DNA from: UBA6115 sp012514225
GTDB taxonomy: Bacteria; Bacillota; Clostridia; Christensenellales; Aristaeellaceae
Length of the DNA stretch: 64,000 bases
NCBI GenBank assembly: GCA_036756425.1
Contig: DAIOLC010000002.1
Coordinates: 59,840-123,839, forward strand
Direction of reading: 5' to 3'
Made by a program: the position numbers and the translations under genes. Shown in pieces: positions 42,785 to 51,136 of the stretch. The notes beneath the pieces were generated by a model that did not search any database, was not told where the DNA came from, and saw nothing but the letters and a program-made list of their open reading frames with translations. The first letter of the stretch is position 1. Each line of letters begins with the position of its first letter.

Positions 42785-43393
42785 ATGATTCTCATCGGCA
42801 TCTGCGGGCCCAGCGGCTCGGGCAAGACCACGCTGGCGGAAGAACTGGTCAAGGCCGTCGGCGCGTCCAGCGCCGTCCTCAAGCAGGACGCCTACTACCT
42901 GGATTACCCGGAGCTGAGCCTTGCCGAGCGGCGGAAAATCAACTTCGACGAGCCGGGCGTGTTTGACCACGGCCTGCTGCTCAAGGACGTGCAAACGCTG
43001 CTGTCCGGCCGCCCGGTCACCCGGAAGGCCTACGATTTCGAGCGCTACGCCCGCGACGACAAGGCGGAATGGGTGCAGCCCGCGGACGTGCTGGTGCTGG
43101 AGGGCATCCACGCCTTTTACGACGACCGCATCTGCGACCTGATGTTCCTGAAACTGTACATCAACGTGGAGCCGGATATCTGCCTGCTGCGGCGCATCAA
43201 CCGCGACTACGCGGAGCGGGGGCGCAGCATCGGCAGCATCACCGACCAGTACCTGCAAACGGTCAAGCCCATGTATGACAAATATATCCGCAACTACATC
43301 ACCAAGGCCGACGTCATCGTGACCCGGGGCGGCAAGGACGCGCGCATCGTGGAAATCCTGGCGGGCTACCTGCGCGACGCGCTGGAGCGCTGA
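42785..43393 (+). CDS. udk: Uridine kinase family protein
   Basis: A 202-residue P-loop kinase that probably phosphorylates uridine and cytidine. The Walker A motif is GPSGSGKTTL at the N-terminus, followed by the substrate region LKQDAYYLD, NFDEPGVFDHGLL, YDFERYAR, LEGIHAFYD and the lid-like RRINRDYAERGRS. The ATG at 42785 has GGGAGGT closely upstream. It is monocistronic and converges on mntP with only 2 bp between stop codons and no visible terminator. A related phosphoribulokinase-family role cannot be fully excluded. Confidence 0.9.
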   Translation: MILIGICGPSGSGKTTLAEELVKAVGASSAVLKQDAYYLDYPELSLAERRKINFDEPGVFDHGLLLKDVQTLLSGRPVTRKAYDFERYARDDKAEWVQPADVLVLEGIHAFYDDRICDLMFLKLYINVEPDICLLRRINRDYAERGRSIGSITDQYLQTVKPMYDKYIRNYITKADVIVTRGGKDARIVEILAGYLRDALER

Positions 43394-43395
43394 AT

Positions 43396-43959
43396 TCAGG
43401 CGGACAGGTGCTCCACCAGCACCTTGAGCCCGATGAGGATCAGCGCGGCGCCGCCCAGCAGCTGGGCCTTGGCCTGTAACCGCGCGCCGAAGCGCCGGCC
43501 GGCCAGGACCGCCAGGTAGGACAGGGCGAAGGTGACGGCGCCGATGACGCCCACGGCGCGCCAAATGTCGGTTTCCAGCATCGCAAAGGCGATGCCGGCG
43601 GCCAGCGCGTCGATGCTGGTGGCGACGCTCAGCGCCATCAGCTCCAGGAAGCGCAGCGGCTTGCAGACCAGCTCCTCCCCTTGGCTCCTGCGGGATTCGA
43701 GGATGAGCCTGGCGCCGATGAAGGCCAGCAGGCCGAAGGCGACGTAGTGGTCGAAGGCGTGGATATACCGGGAAAAGGCGCTGCCCAGCAGGTAGCCCAA
43801 CAGCGGCATCAGCGCCTGGAAGAAGCCGAAGGACGCGGCGATGGCAAGGCTCTCGCCCCGCTCCCTGCTGTCCCCCATGCACGCGCCCTTGCACAGCGCG
43901 ACCGCGAAGGCGTCCATCGCCAGCCCGGCAGACAGCGCGAGCAGCTCCCACGTTCCCAT
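43396..43959 (-). CDS. mntP: Manganese efflux pump MntP
   Basis: A 187-residue membrane protein with six predicted helices in two homologous halves. Each half has the conserved acidic motif: LAMDAFAVALCKG in the first and ATSIDALAAGIAFA in the second, the signature of MntP (DUF204). It exports Mn2+. The upstream region is short (about 30 nt after the promoter) and contains no yybP-ykoY Mn riboswitch, unlike many mntP genes. Confidence 0.93.
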   Translation of the reverse strand: MGTWELLALSAGLAMDAFAVALCKGACMGDSRERGESLAIAASFGFFQALMPLLGYLLGSAFSRYIHAFDHYVAFGLLAFIGARLILESRRSQGEELVCKPLRFLELMALSVATSIDALAAGIAFAMLETDIWRAVGVIGAVTFALSYLAVLAGRRFGARLQAKAQLLGGAALILIGLKVLVEHLSA

Positions 43960-43988
43960 CCGCGTTCTCCTTTGGAAAATCCGCGCGG

Positions 43989-44017
43989 ATTGTAGCAGAG
44001 GGCGGAACTTATGTCAA
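43989..44017 (-). promoter_or_regulatory. Putative sigma-A promoter of mntP
   Basis: Minus-strand TTGACA, a 17-bp spacer and TACAAT, 30 bp before the ATG. Confidence 0.75.
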
Positions 44018-44044
44018 TTTTATGAAGCATTCTTTAAAAAATGT

Positions 44045-44073
44045 TTGCCTGTTGCGGCGCCCTGTGGTAGAAT
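44045..44073 (+). promoter_or_regulatory. Putative promoter of the PG-binding lipoprotein gene
   Basis: TTGCCT, a 17-bp spacer and TAGAAT, about 140 bp before the start codon and divergent from mntP. Confidence 0.55.
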
Positions 44074-44079
44074 CGAGGC

Positions 44080-44213
44080 GGAAAACTATGCGGAATACGG
44101 TGTTTTGGCAGAACACGCAAGAAACGCCGGGACGCAAGCGTTGGATGGTTGGAATCCGGGCGGGCGCCCGGGCGAGGACGGCCGGCGGACAGCCGGCGCA
44201 AGGATGGGATGGA
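44080..44213 (+). ncRNA. Structured leader of the PG-binding lipoprotein gene, class unknown
   Basis: Five consecutive hairpins can be drawn in about 100 nt. They are GTGTT/AACAC (44100-44116), AACGC/GCGTT (44123-44142), GGAT/ATCC (44143-44157), CCGGGCG/CGCCCGG (44156-44171, sharing bases with the previous stem) and GCCGGC/GCCGGC (44181-44197). The last one ends shortly before the ribosome site. The segments ACACGCAAG and GGGACGCAAGC recall pieces of the cyclic-di-GMP-I aptamer, but the spacing and the rest do not fit. Whether it is a regulatory RNA is inference. Confidence 0.35.
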
Positions 44214-45623
44214 ATGATGCGCAAACACGCGAAAAGTTGGCTCCTGGCGGCGGCGCTCCTGCTGGTCGCCGCGGTGCTGGCCGGCTGCACGGCGACCCCC
44301 GACAACACCGGGGGCATCCAGGGCGGCCAGGGGAACGACGTGCCCTTCCCGACCCGCAGGCCGGACACCGTGCAGCAGTCCCCGACGCCCACGGCGACCC
44401 TCGGCGCGGTCATCAACCTGCCCAGCCCCAGTTCCCTGATCATCGAGCCGTCCCCCGGCGGCTGGGGCAGCATCATCACCAGCCCGCAGCCTTTCGCCAC
44501 ACCCACCGTCAGCGGCTGGGGCGGCATCCTGGTCCAGTCCAGCACCCCGAACCCCTCCATGAGCCCCGCCCCCACGCCCTTCCTGCTCAAGCTGGGCTCC
44601 AGCGGGCCGGAGGTGCGCAGTGTGCAGCAGCGGCTCAAGGCGCTTCGCTATAACATCGGCACGGTCGACGGCGACTTCGGCCAGGCGACCGAGGCGGCCG
44701 TCAAGGCCTTCCAGGCACGCAACGGCCTGGCCCCCGACGGCGTCGTCGGCACGCAGACGCTCAACAAGCTCAACTCCTCCTCCGCCCTGCCCCCGCGGCC
44801 CACGGCGACGCCCACCCCGCGGGCGACGGCCACCCCCCGCGTCAACACCAACGTGTTCCTGCAAAGCGGCTCCTCCGGCGCAGATGTGCGCCGCATGCAG
44901 GAGCGGCTGATTTCCCTGGGCTACCTGCTGGGCTCGCCCACCGGGCGGTTCGACAACGCCACCACCGCAGCGGTCTACGCCTTCCAGCAGCGCAACACCT
45001 CCTACGCTGACGGCATCGCGGGCAAACTGACGCTGGAGAAGCTCTACTCCTCCTCCGCCCGCGGCACCTCCACGCCCCAGGGCATCATCGGCACCTCGCT
45101 GCAGCGGGGCACGATGGACTCGCCCGCCGTCCGCCTGGTGCAAAGCCGGCTGAAGGAACTGCGCTTCTATGCCGGCGGCGTCGACGGCGACTTCGGCGCC
45201 TCAACGGAAGCGGCGGTCAAGGCCTTCCAGCAGGCGAACCGCCTCTCGCCCGACGGCAAGGTGGGCTCGGAGACCTTCGACCGGCTGTTCGACCGGGACG
45301 CCAACAGGGGAGGCACGGTGACGCCCCGGCCCGGGCAGACCCCGGTCCCCACCCGGATTCCCAACTACGTCAACGTCACCCCCAACCCCTACGGCCAGTA
45401 CGTCACGCTGGAGGAAGGCCACAGCGGCGCCCTGGTGCGCGCGCTGCAGCAGGCGCTGAAAAACCAGGGCTACTTCGACCTGGCCGTCGACGGGCTCTTC
45501 GGCTTCGGCACGACCGACGCGGTCAAGGCTTTCCAGCGCGCCAAGGGGCTGACGGTGGACGGCAAGGCCGGCCAGGCGACCCAGCGCATCCTCTTCGAGG
45601 GCAACTACCCTTCCGGCTCGTAA
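44214..45623 (+). CDS. Lipoprotein with four peptidoglycan-binding (PG_binding_1) domains
   Basis: A 469-residue surface lipoprotein. The signal peptide ends in the lipobox VLAGC with Cys25. A Thr/Ser/Pro-rich spacer follows, then four PG_binding_1 repeats, each with the pattern GxxGxxVRxxQxxL...DGxFGxxTxxAVxAFQ...GxxTxxxL: near residues 125-185, 215-275, 300-365 and 400-465. Thr/Pro-rich linkers separate them. No catalytic domain is present, so it probably anchors or senses the wall. Start is ATG at 44214 or the adjacent ATG at 44217. Confidence 0.88.
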   Translation: MMRKHAKSWLLAAALLLVAAVLAGCTATPDNTGGIQGGQGNDVPFPTRRPDTVQQSPTPTATLGAVINLPSPSSLIIEPSPGGWGSIITSPQPFATPTVSGWGGILVQSSTPNPSMSPAPTPFLLKLGSSGPEVRSVQQRLKALRYNIGTVDGDFGQATEAAVKAFQARNGLAPDGVVGTQTLNKLNSSSALPPRPTATPTPRATATPRVNTNVFLQSGSSGADVRRMQERLISLGYLLGSPTGRFDNATTAAVYAFQQRNTSYADGIAGKLTLEKLYSSSARGTSTPQGIIGTSLQRGTMDSPAVRLVQSRLKELRFYAGGVDGDFGASTEAAVKAFQQANRLSPDGKVGSETFDRLFDRDANRGGTVTPRPGQTPVPTRIPNYVNVTPNPYGQYVTLEEGHSGALVRALQQALKNQGYFDLAVDGLFGFGTTDAVKAFQRAKGLTVDGKAGQATQRILFEGNYPSGS

Positions 45624-45648
45624 GCCCTGACGCGACACGATAAGCCAA

Positions 45649-45677
45649 AGCCGCCCGATGAACCGGGCGGCTATTTG
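45649..45677. terminator. Terminator after the PG-binding lipoprotein gene
   Basis: A perfect 9-bp stem (AGCCGCCCG with CGGGCGGCT) and a 6-nt loop followed by ATTTG, between the convergent lipoprotein and ftsY genes; the minus-strand tail TTTGG may also serve ftsY. Confidence 0.65.
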
Positions 45678-45700
45678 ACGGGCGCGAAATCCGGCGGCCG

Positions 45701-46600
45701 TCAGAACAGCGCTTCCACGAACTCCGCGGCGTCGAAGGCCTGCAGGTCGTCAATGCCCTCGCCCACGCCGATGTACCAGACCGGGACGCCCACCTCGCGC
45801 CGGACGGCCAGCGCGACGCCGCCCTTGGCGGTTCCGTCCAGCTTGGTCAGGATGATGCCGTTGATGTCGGCGACTTCCTTGAACACCTTGGCCTGGCTGA
45901 TGCCGTTCTGGCCGGTCGTCGCGTCCAGCACCAGCATGCTGCGCACCTCGGCCTCCGGGTATTCCCGCGCGATGACGCGGCGGATTTTGCCCAGCTCGTC
46001 CATCAGGTTCTTCTTGTTGTGCAGCCGCCCGGCGGTGTCCACGATGAGCAGGTCAGTGCCCCGCGCCTTCGCGGACTGGATGGCGTCGAACACCACCGCG
46101 GCCGGGTCGGCGCCGTGCTGCTGGCGGACCAGCGGCACGTCCGCGCGCTGCGCCCATACCTGCAGCTGGTCGTCCGCCGCCGCGCGGAAGGTATCGGCGG
46201 CCGCCATCATCACGCTGCGCCCGGATTCCCGGAAGCGCAGCGCCAGCTTCCCCACGGTCGTCGTCTTGCCCACGCCGTTGACGCCCACCACCAGCATTAC
46301 CATCGGCCACTTCAGCGGCGGCCGCGGCACGTCCATCTCCTGGACCATGATGCGCTTGAGCCGTTCCCGCGCCGCCTGCGGCTCCCGGATACGCTCTTTG
46401 GAAACGGCGGCGCGGAGCTCCCCGATGATTTCCTCCGTCGCCTGGACGCCGGCGTCAGACAGCAGGAGGATGTCGGTCAGCCCCTCGAAGAAATCCTCGT
46501 CCACCGCTTCCGTATGCCGGGTCAGCTCGTCGATGCGCCGGGTCAGCTGCCCCCTCGTCTTCGTCAGCCCCTCCTTGAGCCGGGCGAAAAATCCCGCCAT
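45701..46600 (-). CDS. ftsY: Signal recognition particle receptor FtsY
   Basis: FtsY is the SRP receptor GTPase that delivers nascent membrane proteins to the translocon. The 299 residues are the N and G domains only; the acidic A domain of proteobacterial FtsY is missing, as is usual in Gram-positives. Motifs are GVNGVGKTTTVGKLA, the insertion-box DTFRAAADDQL, DTAGRLHNKKNLMDEL, and TKLDGTAKGG. It follows smc by 11 bp in the rnc-smc-ftsY order. Confidence 0.97.
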   Translation of the reverse strand: MAGFFARLKEGLTKTRGQLTRRIDELTRHTEAVDEDFFEGLTDILLLSDAGVQATEEIIGELRAAVSKERIREPQAARERLKRIMVQEMDVPRPPLKWPMVMLVVGVNGVGKTTTVGKLALRFRESGRSVMMAAADTFRAAADDQLQVWAQRADVPLVRQQHGADPAAVVFDAIQSAKARGTDLLIVDTAGRLHNKKNLMDELGKIRRVIAREYPEAEVRSMLVLDATTGQNGISQAKVFKEVADINGIILTKLDGTAKGGVALAVRREVGVPVWYIGVGEGIDDLQAFDAAEFVEALF

Positions 46601-46611
46601 GCCGTCCTCCT

Positions 46612-49600
46612 TTACGCCGGGTATTCCTGCAGGCTGACGGAAATCATGTCCGACACGCCTTTTTCCCGCATGGTGACGCCGTAGAGCGCGTCGCAGCGCT
46701 CCATGGTGCCCTTGCGGTGGGTAATCACGATAAACTGGGTGTCCCGGGCGAACTCCGACAGGAAGTCCGCGAAGCTGCTGATGTTGGCGTCGTCCAGCGC
46801 CGCCTCGATTTCGTCCAGCACGCAGAAAGGCGTCGGCTTGAGCCGGAGCATCGCGAAGAGGATGGCGATGGCCGTCAGCGCGCGCTCCCCGCCCGAGAGC
46901 AGCGACAGCAGCTGCAGCTTCTTGCCCGGTGGCTGCGCCTTGATGTTCACGTCGCAGTCCAGGGGGTTGTCAGGGTCGGACAGCTCCAGGCTGGCCTGGC
47001 CGCCGGAAAAGAGGCGCCGGAAGGTCTCCTTGAAGTGCTGGTTCAACAGCTCCAGCTCCCGGGCGAACTGCCTTTCCATCTGCCCCTTGAGTTTCCTGAT
47101 GAGCGCCAGCAGGTCCTCCCGCGCCTTTTCCGCGTCCCCGCGCTGGGCGGACAGGTCGTCATAGCGCGTCCGGGTCGCCGCGTATTCCTCCAGGGCGTGG
47201 ACGTTGATGGCGCCCATCTCCCGGATTTCCTTGCGGATTTCAGCCGCCTCCCGCTCGCCGCGGGGCAGCTCGAAGCCTTCCTTCGCCCGCAGCTCCTCCG
47301 CCAGCGCGTAGGTCAGCTCGTGGTTGTTCCACAGCTGGGCGGCCATGGCCTGCAGCTCCTCCTCCAGCCTGGCCGCGCTCAATTCGCCCTTGTGCAGCCG
47401 CTGGGCGTCCTCGGCGTGCCGCGCGTGGGCCTGCTCGGACAAATCCATCGCTTGCTTCTGGCGCTGGGCCAGGGCGCGCCGGCGCTCCTGGGCGTCCTGC
47501 GCCTTTCCCGCCGCTTCCTTCGCGGCTTCCCGGAGGGCGGCTTCCTGCGCCGTCAGCCCCTCCCTCGCCAGCGCGTCGCGCGCGATGCCCTCGCGCAGCC
47601 GGGCGGCCTCCTTCTCCAGCCTTTCCCCGCGCCCGGCCTGCTGCCGGTGCTCTTTTTCCAGCCGAGCCGCGTCGCGGGCGGAGACGTCCAGGCGGTGGGC
47701 CAGCTGCGTACGCGCCTCGCGGCGTTCCTCCAGCGCGGACCGCGCCGCTTCCTCTCCCTGCCTGGCTTCCAGGAACGCGAGGCGCAGGGCTTCGCCCTCC
47801 TCCTCGGTCCGCTGATGGCCCTGGTCGAGCTGCGCACTGGCCGCGTCCGCTTGGGCCAGGTCCTCGCGCAGTTCCGCCATCATGTCCTGGAGCTGCCCTT
47901 GGGCGGCTTCCGCCTGCGCGAGGCGTTCCGCCGCCTGCCGCGCGTTCTCCCCTGCCCGGCTCAGGGACTCCTCGTCCCGCGCCACGGCGATTTCCTCCTC
48001 CTGTGCGTTTCGGTTCGCCTGCGAGGACTGGGCGACCAGCGCCTCAAAGCGCCCGCCGGCTTCCTCCTGGGCGGCCTGGAGGGCCAGGAGGGTTTTCTCC
48101 CCTTCGGACACGGCCGCCGCCAGCTCCCCGATTTCCCGCTCCCGGCCCAGCAGGCTGACCGCGCGCTCCCTGACGGAGCCGCCCGTCATCGCCCCGCCCG
48201 CGCGCAGCACGTCGCCCAGGAGGGTCACCACGTTGAAGGCCTGCCCGCCCGCACGGGATACGGCGATGCCGCTGTCCAGGTCGCGGACCACGGCCGTGCG
48301 ACCCAGCAGGGAGTCTACGACGCGCGAGAACGCCGGCGCGCAATCCACCAGTTCGCTGGCCACCCCCAGGCAGGCGGGATGGGACAGCGCCTGCCGCTCC
48401 CGCGGATTCAGGGCGCGCGGCTGCACCGCGCTGACGGGCAGGAAGGTGGCCCGCCCGAAGCGGTTTTCCCGCAGGTAGTCGATCAGTTCCTTGGCGGTTT
48501 CCTCGTCCCGGGTCACGATGTGCTGCAGCGCGCCGCCCAGGGCCATCTCGATGGCCGTTTCCATATCCCTGGGGACGCGGATGAGCTCGGCCACGGTGCC
48601 GTGCACCGCGGGGTTGCCCTTCGCCCGCGCCATCGCCTGGCGGACGGGCTGGCCGTAGCCCTCGTGCGAGGACGCGGTTTCCCGCAGCGCCGTGAGCCGC
48701 GCCTGCGCCTGCCGCAGGCCGTTTTCCGCCGCGTGGTGCGCGTCCTGCGCCTCCCGGGCCTGCCGCCGCGCCTGGCCGGCCTCGTCCTCCAGGCGTTTCG
48801 CCTCCGTTTTCAGGGCCTCCGCAATCCCGCGGGTCTTCTGCAGGCGTTCTTCCGCCTCCCGCTCCTCGGCCTGCCGCAGCGCCAGCGCGCTTGCCATTGC
48901 CGCCAGGCCGCCCTGGATTTCCGCCAGCCGGCCTTCCGCCTGCTCCAGCATCGCCCGCCGGCGCGCCTGGTTCTCCCGGGCGTCGCTGCGGCTGTTGGCG
49001 ATTTTCAGCACCAGGGCGCGGTGTTCCTCCAGCGCCTGCTCCGCCGCCTCCCTGATTCCCTGGGCAGCGCCGGCCGACGCCTCCGCCTCCTTCAGCAGGC
49101 GGTCGGCCTGTCGAACCATTTGGCTCCCCTGCTCGCCTTCCGCCCGGGCCGCCTCCAGAACCGCCAGGACGCCTTCGGCCTCCCGCTTCGCGTCCCTGGC
49201 TTCCGCCTCCTTGCGCTGGGCCTCCTCCCGGGCGGCGAGCAGCGCGTCGTCCGCCCGCTGGGCGCGCAGCAGGTGCCCGTTGAGCGCGTCCTCCTGCCGC
49301 CGCTGCTCCTCCTGGGCCCGGCCTTCCAGCGCTTCCGCGGCGGTGATTTCCTCCTCCGCCCGCCTGCGCTCCTCCTGCAGCCGGGCGATGTCCGCCTCGT
49401 GCGCCCTGACCTGCTCCGCAAGGCTCTGCAGGCTCTCCGTCAGCCCCGCCAGCCGCCGGCTGACGCGCCCGTGGCGGGACAGGAAGATATTCGCGTCCAG
49501 CGACCTGAGCTGCTCCGACAGGCGCAGGTACGCGCGGGCGGCGTCCGCCTGCGCCTGAAGCGGCTCCAGGCGGCTGCCCAGCTCGCCCAGCAGGTCGCCG

Positions 49601-50172
49601 GCGCGGCTTAGGTACTCCTGCGCACGCTCCAGCTTGCGCTCCGCCTCCTCCTTCCGTGAGCGGAAGCCCGAGATGCCGGCCGCCTCCTCGAAGGCGGCGC
49701 GGCGCTCCTCGCCCTTGCCGGAAAGGATGACGTCGATATGCCCCTGCCCGATGATGGAATAGCCTTCCCTGCCCACGCCCGTATCCTGGAACAGCTCGAC
49801 GATGTCCTTGAGGCGGCAGTTTTTCTGATTGAGGAAGTATTCCCCCTCGCCGGTCCGGTAGGCGCGGCGGGTGACCATCACCTCGGCCCGGTCGCTGCGC
49901 AGCCTGCCGTCCTGGTTGTCAAACACCAGGGAAACCTCGCAGTAGGGCATCAGCCGCCGCTTCTGGGTGCCGGAGAAAATCACGTCTTCCATCCTGGCGC
50001 CGCGCAGCGCCCGCGCGCTCTGCTCGCCCAGCACCCAGCGGACAGCGTCGGCAATGTTGCTCTTGCCGGAGCCGTTGGGCCCGACGATGCCGGTGATGCC
50101 CTCGTCGAAGCGGATGTCCGTCTTCTGGGGAAAGGACTTGAATCCGTAGATTTCAAGGCGGGACAGCTTCAT
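46612..50172 (-). CDS. smc: Chromosome segregation ATPase SMC
   Basis: The 1186-residue SMC protein forms the condensin motor with ScpAB. The N-terminal head has Walker A GPNGSGKSNIADAVRW. Two long coiled coils flank a hinge near residues 500-640 (VHGTVAELIRVPRDMETAIE, AGGAMTGGSVRERA). The C-terminal head carries the signature LLSGGERALTAIAILFAML and Walker B FCVLDEIEAALDDANI. The ATG overlaps the rnc stop by 4 bp. Confidence 0.98.
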   Translation of the reverse strand: MKLSRLEIYGFKSFPQKTDIRFDEGITGIVGPNGSGKSNIADAVRWVLGEQSARALRGARMEDVIFSGTQKRRLMPYCEVSLVFDNQDGRLRSDRAEVMVTRRAYRTGEGEYFLNQKNCRLKDIVELFQDTGVGREGYSIIGQGHIDVILSGKGEERRAAFEEAAGISGFRSRKEEAERKLERAQEYLSRAGDLLGELGSRLEPLQAQADAARAYLRLSEQLRSLDANIFLSRHGRVSRRLAGLTESLQSLAEQVRAHEADIARLQEERRRAEEEITAAEALEGRAQEEQRRQEDALNGHLLRAQRADDALLAAREEAQRKEAEARDAKREAEGVLAVLEAARAEGEQGSQMVRQADRLLKEAEASAGAAQGIREAAEQALEEHRALVLKIANSRSDARENQARRRAMLEQAEGRLAEIQGGLAAMASALALRQAEEREAEERLQKTRGIAEALKTEAKRLEDEAGQARRQAREAQDAHHAAENGLRQAQARLTALRETASSHEGYGQPVRQAMARAKGNPAVHGTVAELIRVPRDMETAIEMALGGALQHIVTRDEETAKELIDYLRENRFGRATFLPVSAVQPRALNPRERQALSHPACLGVASELVDCAPAFSRVVDSLLGRTAVVRDLDSGIAVSRAGGQAFNVVTLLGDVLRAGGAMTGGSVRERAVSLLGREREIGELAAAVSEGEKTLLALQAAQEEAGGRFEALVAQSSQANRNAQEEEIAVARDEESLSRAGENARQAAERLAQAEAAQGQLQDMMAELREDLAQADAASAQLDQGHQRTEEEGEALRLAFLEARQGEEAARSALEERREARTQLAHRLDVSARDAARLEKEHRQQAGRGERLEKEAARLREGIARDALAREGLTAQEAALREAAKEAAGKAQDAQERRRALAQRQKQAMDLSEQAHARHAEDAQRLHKGELSAARLEEELQAMAAQLWNNHELTYALAEELRAKEGFELPRGEREAAEIRKEIREMGAINVHALEEYAATRTRYDDLSAQRGDAEKAREDLLALIRKLKGQMERQFARELELLNQHFKETFRRLFSGGQASLELSDPDNPLDCDVNIKAQPPGKKLQLLSLLSGGERALTAIAILFAMLRLKPTPFCVLDEIEAALDDANISSFADFLSEFARDTQFIVITHRKGTMERCDALYGVTMREKGVSDMISVSLQEYPA

Positions 50173-50897
50173 TCCCCCGTCTCCCCCCGGTTCAGGGCGT
50201 CCAGCGCCCTTTGAGCGGCCAGTTGCTGCGCGGCGCGGATGGTGCGCCCCTCGCCCCGCGCCAGCTCCTTCCCCGATATGGATACGCCCGCGGTGAACAC
50301 GCGGCTGTGCGGCGGCCCCTCTTCACCGATCAGGGCGTATGCGGGCTCCGCAAGCCGCCGCTCCGCGGCCAGCGCCTGCAGCGCGCCTTTGGGGTCCAGC
50401 GCCGCGTCGGCCGCCGAAATCCGGTCCGCCCACAGCGCCGTCACCGCCCGCTCGGCCGCCTCGAAACCCCCGTCCAGGTACAGGGCGCCCAGCACCGCTT
50501 CCATGCCGTCCGCCAGGACGGAATCCTGGTTGGCGCCGCCCTGCTGACGGAAGCCCGGCGCCAGGCGCAGCAGGCCGCCCAGGCCCAGCGACCGGGCCAC
50601 TTCCGCCAGCGCGTCCTCCCGGACCAGCCGCTGGCGCATGAAGGACAGCTTGCCCTCCGCCTCCCCGGAGCGCAGGTACAGCGCGCGGCTGACGCACAGC
50701 TGCAAGACGGCGTCGCCCAGAAACTCCAGGCGCTGGTTGCTGGGCGCGCCCTGCACGGAGGGATGGGTCAGCGCGCGCTGGAGCAGCCCCTTGTCCGAAA
50801 ACGCGTGGCCAAGCCGGACCTCCAGCCCCTGGCGGCCCCGCGCATGAAAAACGGCTGCCGCCTTCTCGTGCGGCAGCCCCGGCGTCCCTTCGTTCAA
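50169..50897 (-). CDS. rnc: Ribonuclease III
   Basis: RNase III cleaves double-stranded RNA, including rRNA precursors. The 242 residues contain the signature QRLEFLGDAVLQL, the second acidic site DGMEAVLGALYLDGG, and a C-terminal double-stranded RNA-binding domain (DPKGALQALAAERRLAEPAY). The start is TTG at 50897, overlapping the acpP stop (TTGA). About 28 residues precede the usual family opening, so a slightly shorter protein is possible, but no better start is visible. Confidence 0.95.
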   Translation of the reverse strand: MNEGTPGLPHEKAAAVFHARGRQGLEVRLGHAFSDKGLLQRALTHPSVQGAPSNQRLEFLGDAVLQLCVSRALYLRSGEAEGKLSFMRQRLVREDALAEVARSLGLGGLLRLAPGFRQQGGANQDSVLADGMEAVLGALYLDGGFEAAERAVTALWADRISAADAALDPKGALQALAAERRLAEPAYALIGEEGPPHSRVFTAGVSISGKELARGEGRTIRAAQQLAAQRALDALNRGETGE

Positions 50898-51124
50898 GCC
50901 TGGCGGGCCTGGATGTAATCCACGACGTCGCCGACCGTCTTGAGCGAGGTGATGGCGCTGTCTTCCACTTGCATGTTGAAGTGGTCTTCCAGGTCCATGA
51001 TCAGCACCATGACGTTGGCGCTGTCGGCGCCCAGGTCCTCCACCAGGCGGGCGTCCCGGGTCACCTTTGCCGGGTCGGCCTTCAATTGGTCGGCGATCAG
51101 TTTCACGACGGTTTCGAGTACCAT
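50894..51124 (-). CDS. acpP: Acyl carrier protein
   Basis: A 76-residue acidic acyl carrier protein of fatty acid synthesis. The phosphopantetheine attachment serine is Ser35 in LGADSANVMVLIMDLE; the usual DSLD is replaced by DSAN, a mild variant. The four-helix pattern is clear. It lies 12 bp after plsX and overlaps rnc, in the common plsX-acpP-rnc arrangement, although fabD and fabG, often present between them, are absent. Confidence 0.95.
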   Translation of the reverse strand: MVLETVVKLIADQLKADPAKVTRDARLVEDLGADSANVMVLIMDLEDHFNMQVEDSAITSLKTVGDVVDYIQARQA

Positions 51125-51136
51125 GTGCTTCCTCCC

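Noticed and set aside
43960..43988. yybP-ykoY manganese riboswitch for mntP
   Set aside because: The leader is about 30 nt and lacks the conserved loops.
44100..44160. Cyclic-di-GMP-I riboswitch
   Set aside because: Short matches (CACGCA, GGGACGCAA) are present, but the spacing between them is far too short and the GGCAAACC and tetraloop receptor parts are missing.
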